Assembly (NCBI GenBank): GCA_934630705.1
Contig: CAKTWP010000006.1
Location: 62,001-126,000 of the forward strand
Direction: 5' to 3'
DNA length: 64,000 nucleotides
Source of the DNA: an uncultured Clostridia bacterium
GTDB lineage: Bacteria > Bacillota > Clostridia > Christensenellales > Aristaeellaceae
A program made the translations under genes and the position numbers. Position 1 is the stretch's first letter, and the number at the start of each line of letters is the position of its first letter. Under the pieces are notes generated by a model. It made no database searches. It had not been told where the DNA came from and saw only the letters and a list, made by a program, of their open reading frames with translations. Of the stretch, positions 1 to 7,911 are shown piece after piece.

Positions 1-246
1 TTCGCGGTCATCAACGGCAACAATGCCGCGCTGGCGGAGCTGAACCCCAACACCGACGCTGTGTACACCGAAACCAAGGACAGCCAGGCTGGCCAGTCTT
101 ACGTGAACCTGTTCGCCGTGAAGCCCGAAAATGAGAATGCGGACTTTGTGAAGGCGCTGGAACAGTGCGTGTACACCCAGAAGGTGTATGACCTGATCGT
201 GGAGCGGGGCTTCGTTCCCTCCTTCCAGGTGCCCGCTGCGGAGTAA
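1..246 (+). CDS. MetQ/NlpA-family substrate-binding lipoprotein, C-terminal part (5' end outside window)
   Basis: This is the last 81 codons of a gene that begins before the window. The residues (Asn-Pro-Asn-Thr-Asp-Ala around codons 16-21, then Tyr-Val-Asn-Leu-Phe-Ala-Val-Lys-Pro around codons 34-42) resemble the C-terminal lobe of NlpA/MetQ lipoproteins, which bind methionine or related ligands for an ABC importer. The frame runs without interruption from base 1 to a TAA stop. A lipobox and the ATPase and permease partners cannot be seen because the upstream part is missing. The family call rests on a short piece; substrate specificity cannot be read. Confidence 0.6.
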   Translation, partial: FAVINGNNAALAELNPNTDAVYTETKDSQAGQSYVNLFAVKPENENADFVKALEQCVYTQKVYDLIVERGFVPSFQVPAAE

Positions 247-263
247 CAAAGATTTCATTGGAC

Positions 264-424
264 GATGGCAGGGGAAACCATTCCTTGGAGGCCCAAAGAA
301 CGGTTTCCCCTGCAATCCCATCCAAGAAAGCTGTAAGGGATAAAGGCTGAAAGGCAATCTAATGGCAATGCGCCCCAGAAGGGGAGGAAAACGGCAATCG
401 TTTTCTTTCCTGTCTGGGGCGCAT
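264..424 (+). repeat. compound hairpin repeat, copy A
   Basis: Two long inverted repeats lie directly downstream of the MetQ-like gene. The first has arms at 264-280 and 301-320 (GCAGGGGAAACC against GGTTTCCCCTGC). The second has arms at 367-390 and 401-424 (AATGCGCCCCAG against CTGGGGCGCATT). The linker contains CCAAGAAAGCTGTAAGGGAT. Related elements occur at 6090-6370 and 56900-57143. The first hairpin may serve as the terminator of the upstream gene, although no clean T-run follows it. Confidence 0.75.
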
Positions 425-491
425 TATTGATGGACAATGCACAGAAAAACCATTCCTGTGACCGAAGGAAATCATCGCGGAGCAGCGTTTA

Positions 492-623
492 TCAAAGGCA
501 CTGAAGGGGACATGCTCCGTGCTTGGGCGCTGATACTACGGGAATGGCACAGCAAAACACAGCGCTCATGCCGGGCACTATGACTTTGGCCCGGTAGCGC
601 CCGTCCTTTTGCTTTTTGGGCAT
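492..623 (-). pseudogene. relic of a tyrosine-integrase N-terminus
   Basis: A 43-codon frame starts 12 nt after the stop of the small membrane ORF. Its first 18 residues (Met-Pro-Lys-Lys-Gln-Lys-Asp-Gly-Arg-Tyr-Arg-Ala-Lys-Val) look like the arm-binding N-terminus of integrases from conjugative transposons and phages. The similarity then stops and the frame ends at TGA after Cys-rich, unrelated residues. No catalytic Arg/His/Tyr domain follows. I read it as the stump of an integrase left by deletion of a mobile element. The call is tentative because only about 18 residues carry the signal. Confidence 0.35.
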
Positions 624-635
624 GCGGATCGCCCC

Positions 636-734
636 TTAGAAAAACCATTTAAGAATTTTGAACCCCAGCAGCACCAGAATCAGCGGGCCAACGTTTTCCA
701 GCACCTTGACCCAATCCTGACGGGTCATTTTCAT
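636..734 (-). CDS. 32-residue single-pass membrane protein, unknown
   Basis: The start is supported by a near-perfect AAGGAGGA ribosome-binding site 6 nt upstream of ATG at 734. The peptide has a charged N-terminus (KMTRQDWVKVLEN), one hydrophobic stretch (VGPLILVLLGF) and a basic, aromatic end (KILKWFF). The integrase relic begins 12 nt downstream on the same strand, which suggests a mobile-element origin. I do not recognise the family. Short membrane peptides of this size are found among type I toxins and among small regulators of membrane enzymes, but nothing here decides between these. Too short for most gene callers. Confidence 0.6.
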   Translation of the reverse strand: MKMTRQDWVKVLENVGPLILVLLGFKILKWFF

Positions 735-893
735 AGCGATTCCTCCTTAGTCGGGTTGATTTATGACTGATCGCTGCGCATCATTCCCGCGCGGCGTATC
801 GATCTTTTTCAACGCGTTGGCAGACTCGGCAGATGCTGCCCCGTCCAGCGCTCGATAATAGGCGGCGATGGACTTGAATGCCGGATGCAGATG

Positions 894-923
894 AGAGAAA
901 AAGGCAAACCATCCCCTTTCTCT
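894..923 (-). terminator. possible weak terminator downstream of ricT
   Basis: Arms at 894-904 and 915-923 (AGAGAAAAAGG and CCTTTCTCT on the plus strand) form a hairpin about 40 nt past the ricT stop. On the minus strand the 3' arm contains five T residues. The stem is AT-rich with no separate T-tract, so the call is weak. Confidence 0.35.
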
Positions 924-962
924 CCGGCTGCACCGCTGCTTGGGACTTTCAGGTTGAATCGG

Positions 963-2123
963 TTATTCCTCGGGCGTTTCGGTGGTTTCCGCAGGAGCGT
1001 TTTCCACCGCATCGGTTTCATCTTCCTCCGGCTCTGCCGTCACGTCTTCGGTGGGCTCTTCCTCCTGGGATTCCTCATCGATTTCCTCGATTTCGGCTCG
1101 GGCTTCATCTGGGGTCAGCCCCTCGTCCAGCGCGTATTCCACCACGTCTTCCTCATCGGGCACTGCGGTTTCATCCGGGGCGTCCTCCGCGGTATCCAGC
1201 GGTTCATCCGCTTCGGCGGGCAGGGCGGCGTCCTGCGGCGCATCCGCCGGTTCCTGCTGGGCAGGCGCGGCAGCGCGGGGCTTATCCCGCTCAGGTCGGG
1301 GCGGCTTGGGCGCAGGCTGAACGCGCTGCACCTCTTCCAAAGGATAATCCTTCTGTTCAGTGCCATCGCCCTTGGGGATGCGCACCCGCACGGTCTCCTT
1401 GAGGATATTCAGGTCCACCACGATGCCGTTGCCATCCGGGGTGATGACCTCTTTGCCCACCTTGGGCATGCGCTTGCGGGTGGCTTCGTAATTGTCTTCC
1501 TCGTATTTCAGGCAGCACATCAGCCTGCCGCACACGCCGGAGATTTTGGTGGGGTTCAGCGAAAGGCTCTGCTCCTTGGCCATTTTGATGGACACGGGCT
1601 GGAAGTCCCCCAGGAACGCAGCGCAACAGACGGGACGGCCGCACAGACCCAGCCCGCCGATCATTTTTGCTTCATCCCGCACGCCGATCTGGCGCAGCTC
1701 AATCCGCGTGCGGAACACGGAGGCCAGATCCTTTACCAGCACCCGGAAGTCCACCCGCTTATCGGAGGTAAAATAGAACAGAATTTTGGAATTATCGAAG
1801 GTGTATTCGCAGCCTACCAGCTTCATCTGCAGCTTGTGCTCGCTGATTTTCTTCTGGCAGATGGCCAGCGCATCCTTTTCCTTGCTTTCGTTTTCTTTCT
1901 GATGCTGAGCGTCCTCCGCCGTGGCGACACGAATCACCTTTTTCAGCGGCGGCGTAATCTGCTCATCATTGACTTCCTTTACCCCCGTCACCACTTCGCC
2001 ATATTCCAGGCCCCGGGCGGTTTCCACGATCACCGCGTCTCCGGCCGTGGGCCAGAGCTCGCCCGGATCAAAATAATACAGCTTGCCTGCGTTCCGAAAC
2101 CGAACGCCAATCACACTTGCCAT
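963..2123 (-). CDS. ricT: RicT/YaaT, PSP1-domain subunit of an RNase Y accessory complex
   Basis: The 386-residue protein has the PSP1/YaaT fold in residues 1 to about 265. Two Cys clusters, 161/166/167 (CGRPVCC) and 198/203/204 (CGRLMCC), match the iron-sulphur ligands of Bacillus RicT. In B. subtilis RicT works with YlbF and YmcA to modulate RNase Y and is needed for competence and sporulation; a YlbF-family partner is encoded here at 41921-42316. The last 120 residues are an acidic, Glu/Asp/Ala/Pro-rich tail, probably disordered and absent from the Bacillus protein. The start overlaps the end of holB by 13 nt and has a GAGGAAG site. The holB-ricT order is conserved in Firmicutes. Confidence 0.93.
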   Translation of the reverse strand: MASVIGVRFRNAGKLYYFDPGELWPTAGDAVIVETARGLEYGEVVTGVKEVNDEQITPPLKKVIRVATAEDAQHQKENESKEKDALAICQKKISEHKLQMKLVGCEYTFDNSKILFYFTSDKRVDFRVLVKDLASVFRTRIELRQIGVRDEAKMIGGLGLCGRPVCCAAFLGDFQPVSIKMAKEQSLSLNPTKISGVCGRLMCCLKYEEDNYEATRKRMPKVGKEVITPDGNGIVVDLNILKETVRVRIPKGDGTEQKDYPLEEVQRVQPAPKPPRPERDKPRAAAPAQQEPADAPQDAALPAEADEPLDTAEDAPDETAVPDEEDVVEYALDEGLTPDEARAEIEEIDEESQEEEPTEDVTAEPEEDETDAVENAPAETTETPEE

Positions 2124-3118
2124 GTTTTTGCTTCCTCCAGTATGGTTTGCATCAATCCTTCAGCCAGCGCGGCCCAGCCCACATTGGCCGCCCGCTGCCG
2201 CCGGGCCAGCAGCACGGCGCTGAGCACCGCTTCCAGCCCATGGGGCGTGGCATGCTGCCAGGCAGGGGGAAAATCGTCCGCCGTATCCCGGCTGCCGGTG
2301 AGCTTGGCATGAAGCAGCGCCCGGGTCTCCTGCTCTAAAATATCCAGCAGCAGATCGCCGCTGTCCTTCTGATCCTTCAGCAGTGCCGCCGCCGTGGCCA
2401 GGTCTGCGCTGCGGCGGATGGATAAAAAACTGCGCCGGGCCAGCTCCCGGGCGGCCCAATAGGTCTCGTCCTCCTGCATTTGCAGGGCCCGGCCCAGGCT
2501 GCCCTCGCAATAAAGCGAGAGGGCATGGGCCCGATCCGGAGATACGCCCCGCTCCAGCAGCGTTTTTTCAATGCGTTCCGGACGCCAAGGCTGCATGCGG
2601 ATGACCCGGCACCGGGAGCGGATGGTGGGCAGGATGGCGGATTCTACGTCCGCCGTCAACAGAAAAAAGGTACTTTCCTCCGCTTCCTCCAGGGTTTTGA
2701 GCAGACAGTTCTGGGCCTGAGGCGTCATCCGCTCTGCGTTTTCGATCAGGATCACCCGGTTGCCGCCTTCCAGCGAATGGCGGGACAGCGCGTCGATCAC
2801 CTGCCGCAGCGCGTCGATCTTAATGTTTTTTTCTTTGGGCGCGGGAACGGGAAACAGCGCGTCCGGATGCGTGCGCGCCAGGAAGCGCTTGCAATCCCGG
2901 CATTGGCCGCAGGGACGCGTTCCCTCGCCACGGCATAAAAGCCCCTGGGCCAGCAGCCGCGCCAGCGTTTTTTTGCCGATGCCGCTTTCGCCGGAAAGCA
3001 GGGTGGCGTGGGCCATGCGGCCATCAAGAAAATCACGCCAAAGGGCGAGGAGCGAATCACTCCCCGCCACGCAGTCCTGAATCGTCAAGGCTCGGCCGCT
3101 TCCGTCAATACTTGACAA
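2111..3118 (-). CDS. holB: DNA polymerase III delta' subunit
   Basis: This is a clamp-loader subunit of the AAA+ class that helps open the sliding clamp at replication forks. Visible signatures are a Walker A-like GESGIGKKT at about residues 43-51, a zinc-module CGQCRDC at 70-76, an LLKTLEE motif typical of delta' and SRC-like residues (SRCRV) near residue 168. The frame opens at a TTG overlapping the end of darA by 14 nt and without an obvious ribosome-binding site. A second TTG at 3088 is preceded by GGAAG and fits the family's N-terminus better, so the true protein may be about 325 residues. The gene sits between darA and ricT, the usual Firmicute order except that yaaR is missing. Confidence 0.9.
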   Translation of the reverse strand: MSSIDGSGRALTIQDCVAGSDSLLALWRDFLDGRMAHATLLSGESGIGKKTLARLLAQGLLCRGEGTRPCGQCRDCKRFLARTHPDALFPVPAPKEKNIKIDALRQVIDALSRHSLEGGNRVILIENAERMTPQAQNCLLKTLEEAEESTFFLLTADVESAILPTIRSRCRVIRMQPWRPERIEKTLLERGVSPDRAHALSLYCEGSLGRALQMQEDETYWAARELARRSFLSIRRSADLATAAALLKDQKDSGDLLLDILEQETRALLHAKLTGSRDTADDFPPAWQHATPHGLEAVLSAVLLARRQRAANVGWAALAEGLMQTILEEAKTWQV

Positions 3119-3434
3119 ACTGATCCACCGTCAGCACGAACACCGTAGCACCGCCCACCGTCACCTCAATGGGATAGGGAGCATACATGCCGGCCGTGCC
3201 GCCCATGGTGACCGGGGAAGTGGCGATCTGCTTGCGGCTCTTGCACACCTTTTCAATAATGGCCATGCAGCCTTCAAAGCGATTGTCCTCCACGCCCACC
3301 AGCAGCGTGGTGTTGCCGGATTTGAGGAAGCCGCCGGTGGTGGCCAATTTCGTGACGCCGTAGCCGTCATTCATCAGATTGCTGATCAAGCGGGACGCGT
3401 CCTCATCCTGAACGATAGCGATAATAAGTTTCAT
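3105..3434 (-). CDS. darA: DarA (YaaQ), cyclic-di-AMP-binding PII-like protein
   Basis: This is a 109-residue PII-like protein of the YaaQ family, which binds c-di-AMP as a trimer in the cytoplasm. The start MKLIIAIVQDEDA and the GGFLKSGNTT loop are hallmarks of the family. ATG at 3434 was chosen over an upstream in-frame start because AGGAGA lies just before it and because the family begins at this point. It is the first gene of the darA-holB-ricT unit and is read from a promoter at 3483-3511. The target of DarA is not known for most species. Confidence 0.93.
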   Translation of the reverse strand: MKLIIAIVQDEDASRLISNLMNDGYGVTKLATTGGFLKSGNTTLLVGVEDNRFEGCMAIIEKVCKSRKQIATSPVTMGGTAGMYAPYPIEVTVGGATVFVLTVDQFVKY

Positions 3435-3482
3435 GGCGCGTTCTCCTTTCCATGCTTTGATCTGGAATTTATTCCTGTTCTT

Positions 3483-3511
3483 ATTATATATCATTTTCCG
3501 AAAAAAAACAA
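3483..3511 (-). promoter_or_regulatory. sigma-A promoter of darA-holB-ricT
   Basis: On the minus strand TTGTTT (3506-3511) is separated by 17 nt from TATAAT (3483-3488), placing the start of transcription roughly 40 nt upstream of darA. Confidence 0.7.
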
Positions 3512-3553
3512 CCAGAATGTTGCAATCCGGGGGACAATGCGTTTTTTATATGG

Positions 3554-3608
3554 TTCGACAGCCTTTGCGCCCTGCTTCGACGATGATCCCATTCAAAATC
3601 GCTATAAT
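3554..3608 (+). promoter_or_regulatory. spoIIE promoter with Spo0A boxes and a long spacer
   Basis: TTCGACA at 3554-3560 is an exact 0A box, and TTCGACG at 3576-3582, 22 nt further on, is one mismatch away. The second box coincides with the only -35-like hexamer (TTCGAC), which lies 21 nt from a perfect TATAAT at 3603-3608. B. subtilis spoIIE and spoIIG promoters are known for this architecture: a sigma-A -10, an over-long spacer and Spo0A boxes at -35. Confidence 0.75.
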
Positions 3609-3645
3609 GAAGCCATTCCAATGAACAGGATGGGGGAAAACGGCC

Positions 3646-6000
3646 ATGCATACCGCGCAAATGTATACGCCGCCGGTGCGGCAGACCTGGCGGCAGAGGC
3701 TGGCCTCTGCGCTGCCGGCCCTGAGCCGGGGGGCGCGGAAGGCAGGCGCGCTGCTGCCCATGGCGGCGGCTTTTTTTCTGCTGAGCATTGCCCAGTGCTT
3801 TTCCGTGCCTTCGCCCTATCTGCTTTGCTGCATGATGGCGCTGGCTGCATCAGGGCTCAGGCCGCTGGGAGCGTTTCTGGGCATGGGGATTGGGCTGGGG
3901 TTTCGGATGCTGTGGGGGATTGCGCTGGATCCGTGGCAGTTTGCCGCTGCGGCAATGGCCTATCCGCTGCTGAAGCTGCGGGGGCTGAGCCGGGGCGGGC
4001 GGCGGACGCTGGCGCTGACGCTGCTCATGGCGCGGACGATACCGGGGCTGCTGGACGCGGCGGATTGGCAGACGGTGCTGCTGGCCGTGGCCGGGGTGCT
4101 GCTGGGCATGGCGTCGCTGCCTGCGCTGGAACGGGCGGCGCAGCTGATCCGCAATCCCCGGCGGGAATGGAACACCGATGATCTGCTTTGTCTGCTGCTG
4201 CCGGGGCTGCTGCTGCTGGCCGGGGCGGCCCGGCTGTCGCTGTTCGGATTGAATATGGGCTATGCGGCCGCCTGCGCGCTGGTGCTGCTTCTGGCATGGA
4301 TTGCCGGGGGCGTGGCGGGCGTATGCGGGGGCATGGCCTGCGGGCTGGCGCTGATGGTGGGCGGCCAAAGCGCCCTGATGCTGATTACGCTGACCTTCGG
4401 CGCGCTGGCGGCCGGGCTGCTGCAGGGAAAGCTGCGGCTGCTCACAGCGGGCGTATTTCTGCTGGCCATGATTACGGCCATGTATCTTACGGTGCTGTCC
4501 TTCCGGCTGCCGCTGTTTTTCGCGGCGCTGGCGGGAAGCCTGGGATTTGTGCTGCTGCCGCCCAAGACGGCGCGAAGAGCCAGCCGGCTGGTGCGGCGCG
4601 TCTGCTGGACGCGGCCACGGGAAAACGCTTACACCCGGCTGCGGATGCAGAAATGGGTGAAGGCCATCAATTGTCTGGCCGACGCGCTGCCCCATCCCCA
4701 GATTCCGCAGCCCTCCGTAACGGATGAAAGTGAAGCGCTCACCGAGTCTCTCTGCGCGGATTGCGATCGGCTGCCCATCTGCTGGCGGGATCAATACGCC
4801 GCCACCAAGGCGGGCATGGAGGCCCTGGCCGGGCGGCAGGACGAGGGCGACGGATATTACGACGTGATCAACCGCTATTTCTCCGCTTGTCCGCGGATTT
4901 CCAGGCTGCCGGGGCTGCTCAGCGATCTGGATCTGGCCCGGCAAAAGAAAAATCAGCAGGCCATTTATGCGGATTATCAGCGGGATATGCTCAAAACCCA
5001 TCTGACCGCCCTGTCTCAGGCGGCGCAGCGCATCAGCCAGGAGGGCCTGGAATGGCGGGAGGAAGAGCAGGAATGGCTGACGCAGACTGAGGAAGCCCTG
5101 CAAAGCATGCGTTTTCCGGGGCAGGCAGCCTTTGCCAAAAAGGTGGATGGGCGGATGATGCTGTGCCTGCAATGCGAGCCGCTGTCCCTGCGGCCGGTGG
5201 TGCATGAAACGCTGGCACGAAATCTGGGCAACCGGCTGGGCGTCTGCCTGCAGATCACCCAACAGCAGCATGGCCGAATCGTGCTGGAGGAAGAACCTCC
5301 TTTGCGGGCGGTAACGGGGATGGCCACCGTCTGCGCTGTCACGCCGGAGCGCAAGCGGAAGGTGGGCCAGCCGCTGGATAACGGCGATGCGGTGCTGGTG
5401 CGTCCCCTCAGTGGGGGAAAGCTGTTGCTGGCTCTTAGCGATGGCATGGGGCACGGGGCCGGGGCGCAGGATGCCAGCAGCAAAACGCTGGAGATGCTGT
5501 CCCTGTGCATGGAGGCGGGATACACCCGGAGCCAGGCCATGACAGCCGTCAACGGCGCGATGCTTTCAGCCACTGGGGGAGAGAAGTTTGCCACGGTGGA
5601 TCTGTGTCTGATCGATTTATGGACAGGGGACGCGGCCATGAACAAGCTGGGGGCCTGTGCCTCGCTGCTGATGCAGGGGCAGAAGCTGCAGATGATTGAA
5701 GGGGCGGCTCTGCCGCTGGGGATCATTGAGCATGTGGTGCCCATGGAGCACACGTTTTCGCTGGCGGAGGGGGATTTGCTGCTGATGATAAGCGACGGGG
5801 TGCATGACGCGTTTGCCGCGGAGGAACAGATTCTGGCCGTGCTGCGTCGCTGCTTGGATGACACGCCCCAGCACATTGCCGACGCGCTTTTGCAGGAGGC
5901 ACTGATTCAGCAGGACGGCCTGCCCGCCGATGATATGACCGTGCTCTGCGCCCAAATTTGCCCCCGCCGCCCGCAGACGAAGCATCGAGAAATGTACTAA
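3646..6000 (+). CDS. spoIIE: stage II sporulation protein E, membrane-bound PP2C-type phosphatase
   Basis: SpoIIE dephosphorylates SpoIIAA in the forespore to activate sigma-F and also acts at the asymmetric septum. The 784-residue length is close to that of known SpoIIE. Residues 25 to about 310 are strongly hydrophobic with about ten predicted membrane segments. A central regulatory region contains a Cys pair region (CADCDRLPIC near 373). The C-terminal phosphatase shows the metal-binding motifs DGMGHG (about 597), SDGVHDA and PADDMTV. ATG at 3646 follows GGGGGAAAA. The gene is monocistronic, and its promoter carries Spo0A boxes. Confidence 0.95.
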   Translation: MHTAQMYTPPVRQTWRQRLASALPALSRGARKAGALLPMAAAFFLLSIAQCFSVPSPYLLCCMMALAASGLRPLGAFLGMGIGLGFRMLWGIALDPWQFAAAAMAYPLLKLRGLSRGGRRTLALTLLMARTIPGLLDAADWQTVLLAVAGVLLGMASLPALERAAQLIRNPRREWNTDDLLCLLLPGLLLLAGAARLSLFGLNMGYAAACALVLLLAWIAGGVAGVCGGMACGLALMVGGQSALMLITLTFGALAAGLLQGKLRLLTAGVFLLAMITAMYLTVLSFRLPLFFAALAGSLGFVLLPPKTARRASRLVRRVCWTRPRENAYTRLRMQKWVKAINCLADALPHPQIPQPSVTDESEALTESLCADCDRLPICWRDQYAATKAGMEALAGRQDEGDGYYDVINRYFSACPRISRLPGLLSDLDLARQKKNQQAIYADYQRDMLKTHLTALSQAAQRISQEGLEWREEEQEWLTQTEEALQSMRFPGQAAFAKKVDGRMMLCLQCEPLSLRPVVHETLARNLGNRLGVCLQITQQQHGRIVLEEEPPLRAVTGMATVCAVTPERKRKVGQPLDNGDAVLVRPLSGGKLLLALSDGMGHGAGAQDASSKTLEMLSLCMEAGYTRSQAMTAVNGAMLSATGGEKFATVDLCLIDLWTGDAAMNKLGACASLLMQGQKLQMIEGAALPLGIIEHVVPMEHTFSLAEGDLLLMISDGVHDAFAAEEQILAVLRRCLDDTPQHIADALLQEALIQQDGLPADDMTVLCAQICPRRPQTKHREMY

Positions 6001-6089
6001 TTTAGTTGTGGCGGAAAACATTCTTTTGTGGCTAAAAATATAGGAAAATATAGCATGAGAAATCGATTTTCAAGGAACCATAATTGGCG

Positions 6090-6370
6090 AGCGGGCCTTT
6101 CTTTCAAAAGAAAGGCCCGCTCGTGCGCTTTTCAAAAAGGCTGCTTTGAATCGGAGAAACCGCTTTTTATCGACAATGCGCCCCGGAGTGGGGAAGGAAA
6201 CATAGGGGGATTTCCTTCCCCACTCCGGGGCGCAGGTTGGTTGAAATCGTCCGAAGCTTGTTTCACAATCAGCCTTCGTAAAGTATACGCACCTCTTATA
6301 CGGTTTTCTTGCAGGGGGGAACCGTTCTTTTGGCCACAAGGAGCGGCTCCACGCAAATGTTTCTTCTTAA
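6090..6370 (-). repeat. compound hairpin repeat, copy B (terminator region)
   Basis: The gap between the convergent spoIIE and LeuB-like genes is filled by hairpins. Read on the minus strand, GGCCAAAAGAACGGTTCCCC (6318-6337) matches one arm of hairpin 1 of copy A. A stem at 6173-6233 (GCGCCCCGGAGTGGGGAAGG with its complement) matches hairpin 2. A perfect 17-bp palindrome GAGCGGGCCTTTCTTTC with its complement lies at 6090-6123 and probably terminates transcription. Bases 6001-6089 hold nothing recognisable. Confidence 0.7.
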
Positions 6371-6372
6371 CC

Positions 6373-7335
6373 TCAGTCCATGCCGCCTTTGCTCATCAGT
6401 TCGCCGGCCACGGAAATCTGTTCGCAGATCAGCTCCACAATGGCCTGCCCGCTGGCCTTAGGCGCACCGCCGGCGGCAATATCCGCCGTGCGCCAGCCCG
6501 CAGACAGCACATTATTCACCGCCGCTTCCACGCATCCGGCCTCCCGCCCCAGCTTCAGAGAGAAGCGCAGCAGTGCGGCCACGGCCAGCGCCACGGCGAA
6601 GGGATTGATTTCGTCCCCGGGCTGCATGCCGGCGGGGATGCAGGGGGCATATACGCCGATGGATTCGTCAAAGGCCGCATCGTGCATCAATCCCGGCAGG
6701 GGACACAGTGCCGTAGCAGCCGCGTCAAAAATGCCGCCTGCATAGGGCGGGCACAGCAGCAGCCCCAACCGGCCGGGTGCCTCGATCAGGGAGGTCATGG
6801 CATCCGCGGCAGGAAGCGCCAGACAGGCCACGCCGGGGATAACGGCCTTTTGTACCCGCAGCGCCGCATCCCATTCAGCCTTGGACGCGCCGGAGGGGGA
6901 GACGGAGGTGAGCCGCGCGCCTACTTCATCCGCAAAGCGGAAGGCGGACTGCATGCCCCGGCGGAGGGTGTCCGCGTCCACGGAAAACATATGCCCGCCC
7001 CATAGATTCACCGGGGATTCATGGCGGCCGCACAACGCATCCGGCACACAGAAGGAACGGATGCGCAGGGGGAGATCCAGCGCGTCATACAATTCCTGCG
7101 CGCCCTCGCAGTCTCCGTCGCACAGCAAAATGGCCTGGCATTTCTGGCAGGCCTCCACGGTTTCATCGGTGAGCGCTTCCTGATGCGCCGCCAGAGATTT
7201 TTCCCCGATCTTGCCCTGCATCAGGGAAAAGCTGTGGCTGAAAGCGGCGGAAACGTCGGTCAGGATCGCTTCAGCGTATTGGCTCAGCTTTTCGCCAAGC
7301 TTGCTGGCGGGCAGCAGCATGATTTTCGCGTGCAC
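6373..7335 (-). CDS. divergent isopropylmalate/isocitrate dehydrogenase-fold protein
   Basis: The 320-residue protein follows the layout of LeuB-type beta-decarboxylating dehydrogenases. An N-terminal region includes ALTDETVEACQKCQAILL, which corresponds to the LeuB helix that leads into the LLGAVG strand. Near the C-terminus NPFAVALAVAALLRFSLKLG and AGWRTADIA match the NAD-binding part. The substrate Arg residues, the N-terminal GDGIG motif and the metal-binding DxxSD region are not recognisable. It may therefore be a non-catalytic or repurposed paralogue. The start is GTG at 7335, after AAGGA. It is the last gene of the seven-gene operon and lies 24 nt after pyrR. Confidence 0.6.
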   Translation of the reverse strand: MHAKIMLLPASKLGEKLSQYAEAILTDVSAAFSHSFSLMQGKIGEKSLAAHQEALTDETVEACQKCQAILLCDGDCEGAQELYDALDLPLRIRSFCVPDALCGRHESPVNLWGGHMFSVDADTLRRGMQSAFRFADEVGARLTSVSPSGASKAEWDAALRVQKAVIPGVACLALPAADAMTSLIEAPGRLGLLLCPPYAGGIFDAAATALCPLPGLMHDAAFDESIGVYAPCIPAGMQPGDEINPFAVALAVAALLRFSLKLGREAGCVEAAVNNVLSAGWRTADIAAGGAPKASGQAIVELICEQISVAGELMSKGGMD

Positions 7336-7359
7336 GGGTTCATCATCCTTTGTGCGGGA

Positions 7360-7905
7360 TTACAGGGAATACAGCTCCACGGCGCTTTCGCCGTCAATCT
7401 CGGGCACTTTTACGGCCACCAGCTCGGTTCGGGAGGTGGGGATATTTTTGCCCACGAAATCCGCCCGGATGGGCAGCTCCCGGTGGCCGCGATCCACCAG
7501 AATGGCCAGCTGAATCTGCGCAGGCCGGCCCAGGGAAAAGAGCGCGTCAATGGCGGCCCGGGCGGTGCGGCCGGTATAGAGCACATCGTCTACCAGCACC
7601 ACCTGTCTGCCCGTGATAGAGAATGGCACATCGGTTTGGTTCAGGCGGGGCATGTCGTTTTCATTGGCCGCGGTGAGATCATCCCGATAGAGGGTAATGT
7701 CCAGCACGCCTACGGGCACCTTCTTGCCCTCAATCTGCGCAATCCGCGCCGCGATGCTTCGGGCCAGGGGCTCACCCCGGCGGCGGATGCCGATCAGGGC
7801 CACGTTATCGCAGCCGGCGTTTCGCTCCAGAATTTCATGCGCGATGCGGGTCAGTGCCCGGCCCACTGCACTTTCGTCCATCAGACGGGCTTTGTATTCG
7901 GGCAT
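7360..7905 (-). CDS. pyrR: PyrR, pyrimidine-operon RNA-binding regulator / uracil phosphoribosyltransferase
   Basis: This 181-residue protein has the PyrR fold. The PRPP-binding loop VVLVDDVLYTGRTARAA and the IGIRRRGEPLA segment are clear, and the C-terminus VDRGHRELPIRADFVGKN is diagnostic. PyrR binds attenuators in pyr mRNAs when UMP is present and can make UMP from uracil and PRPP. No pyr genes lie beside it, and I see no PyrR-type attenuator in the surrounding sequence. It starts 6 nt after the upstream gene, with GGGAG as ribosome-binding site. Confidence 0.93.
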   Translation of the reverse strand: MPEYKARLMDESAVGRALTRIAHEILERNAGCDNVALIGIRRRGEPLARSIAARIAQIEGKKVPVGVLDITLYRDDLTAANENDMPRLNQTDVPFSITGRQVVLVDDVLYTGRTARAAIDALFSLGRPAQIQLAILVDRGHRELPIRADFVGKNIPTSRTELVAVKVPEIDGESAVELYSL

Positions 7906-7911
7906 GCGCGG

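Noticed and set aside
3850..5454. 534-codon minus-strand frame within spoIIE
   Set aside because: It is Gln/Arg/Pro-rich low-complexity shadow coding inside an intact spoIIE.
7330..7360. Possible PyrR attenuator near pyrR
   Set aside because: The 24-nt gap before the LeuB-like gene is too short and has no anti-terminator or terminator pair.
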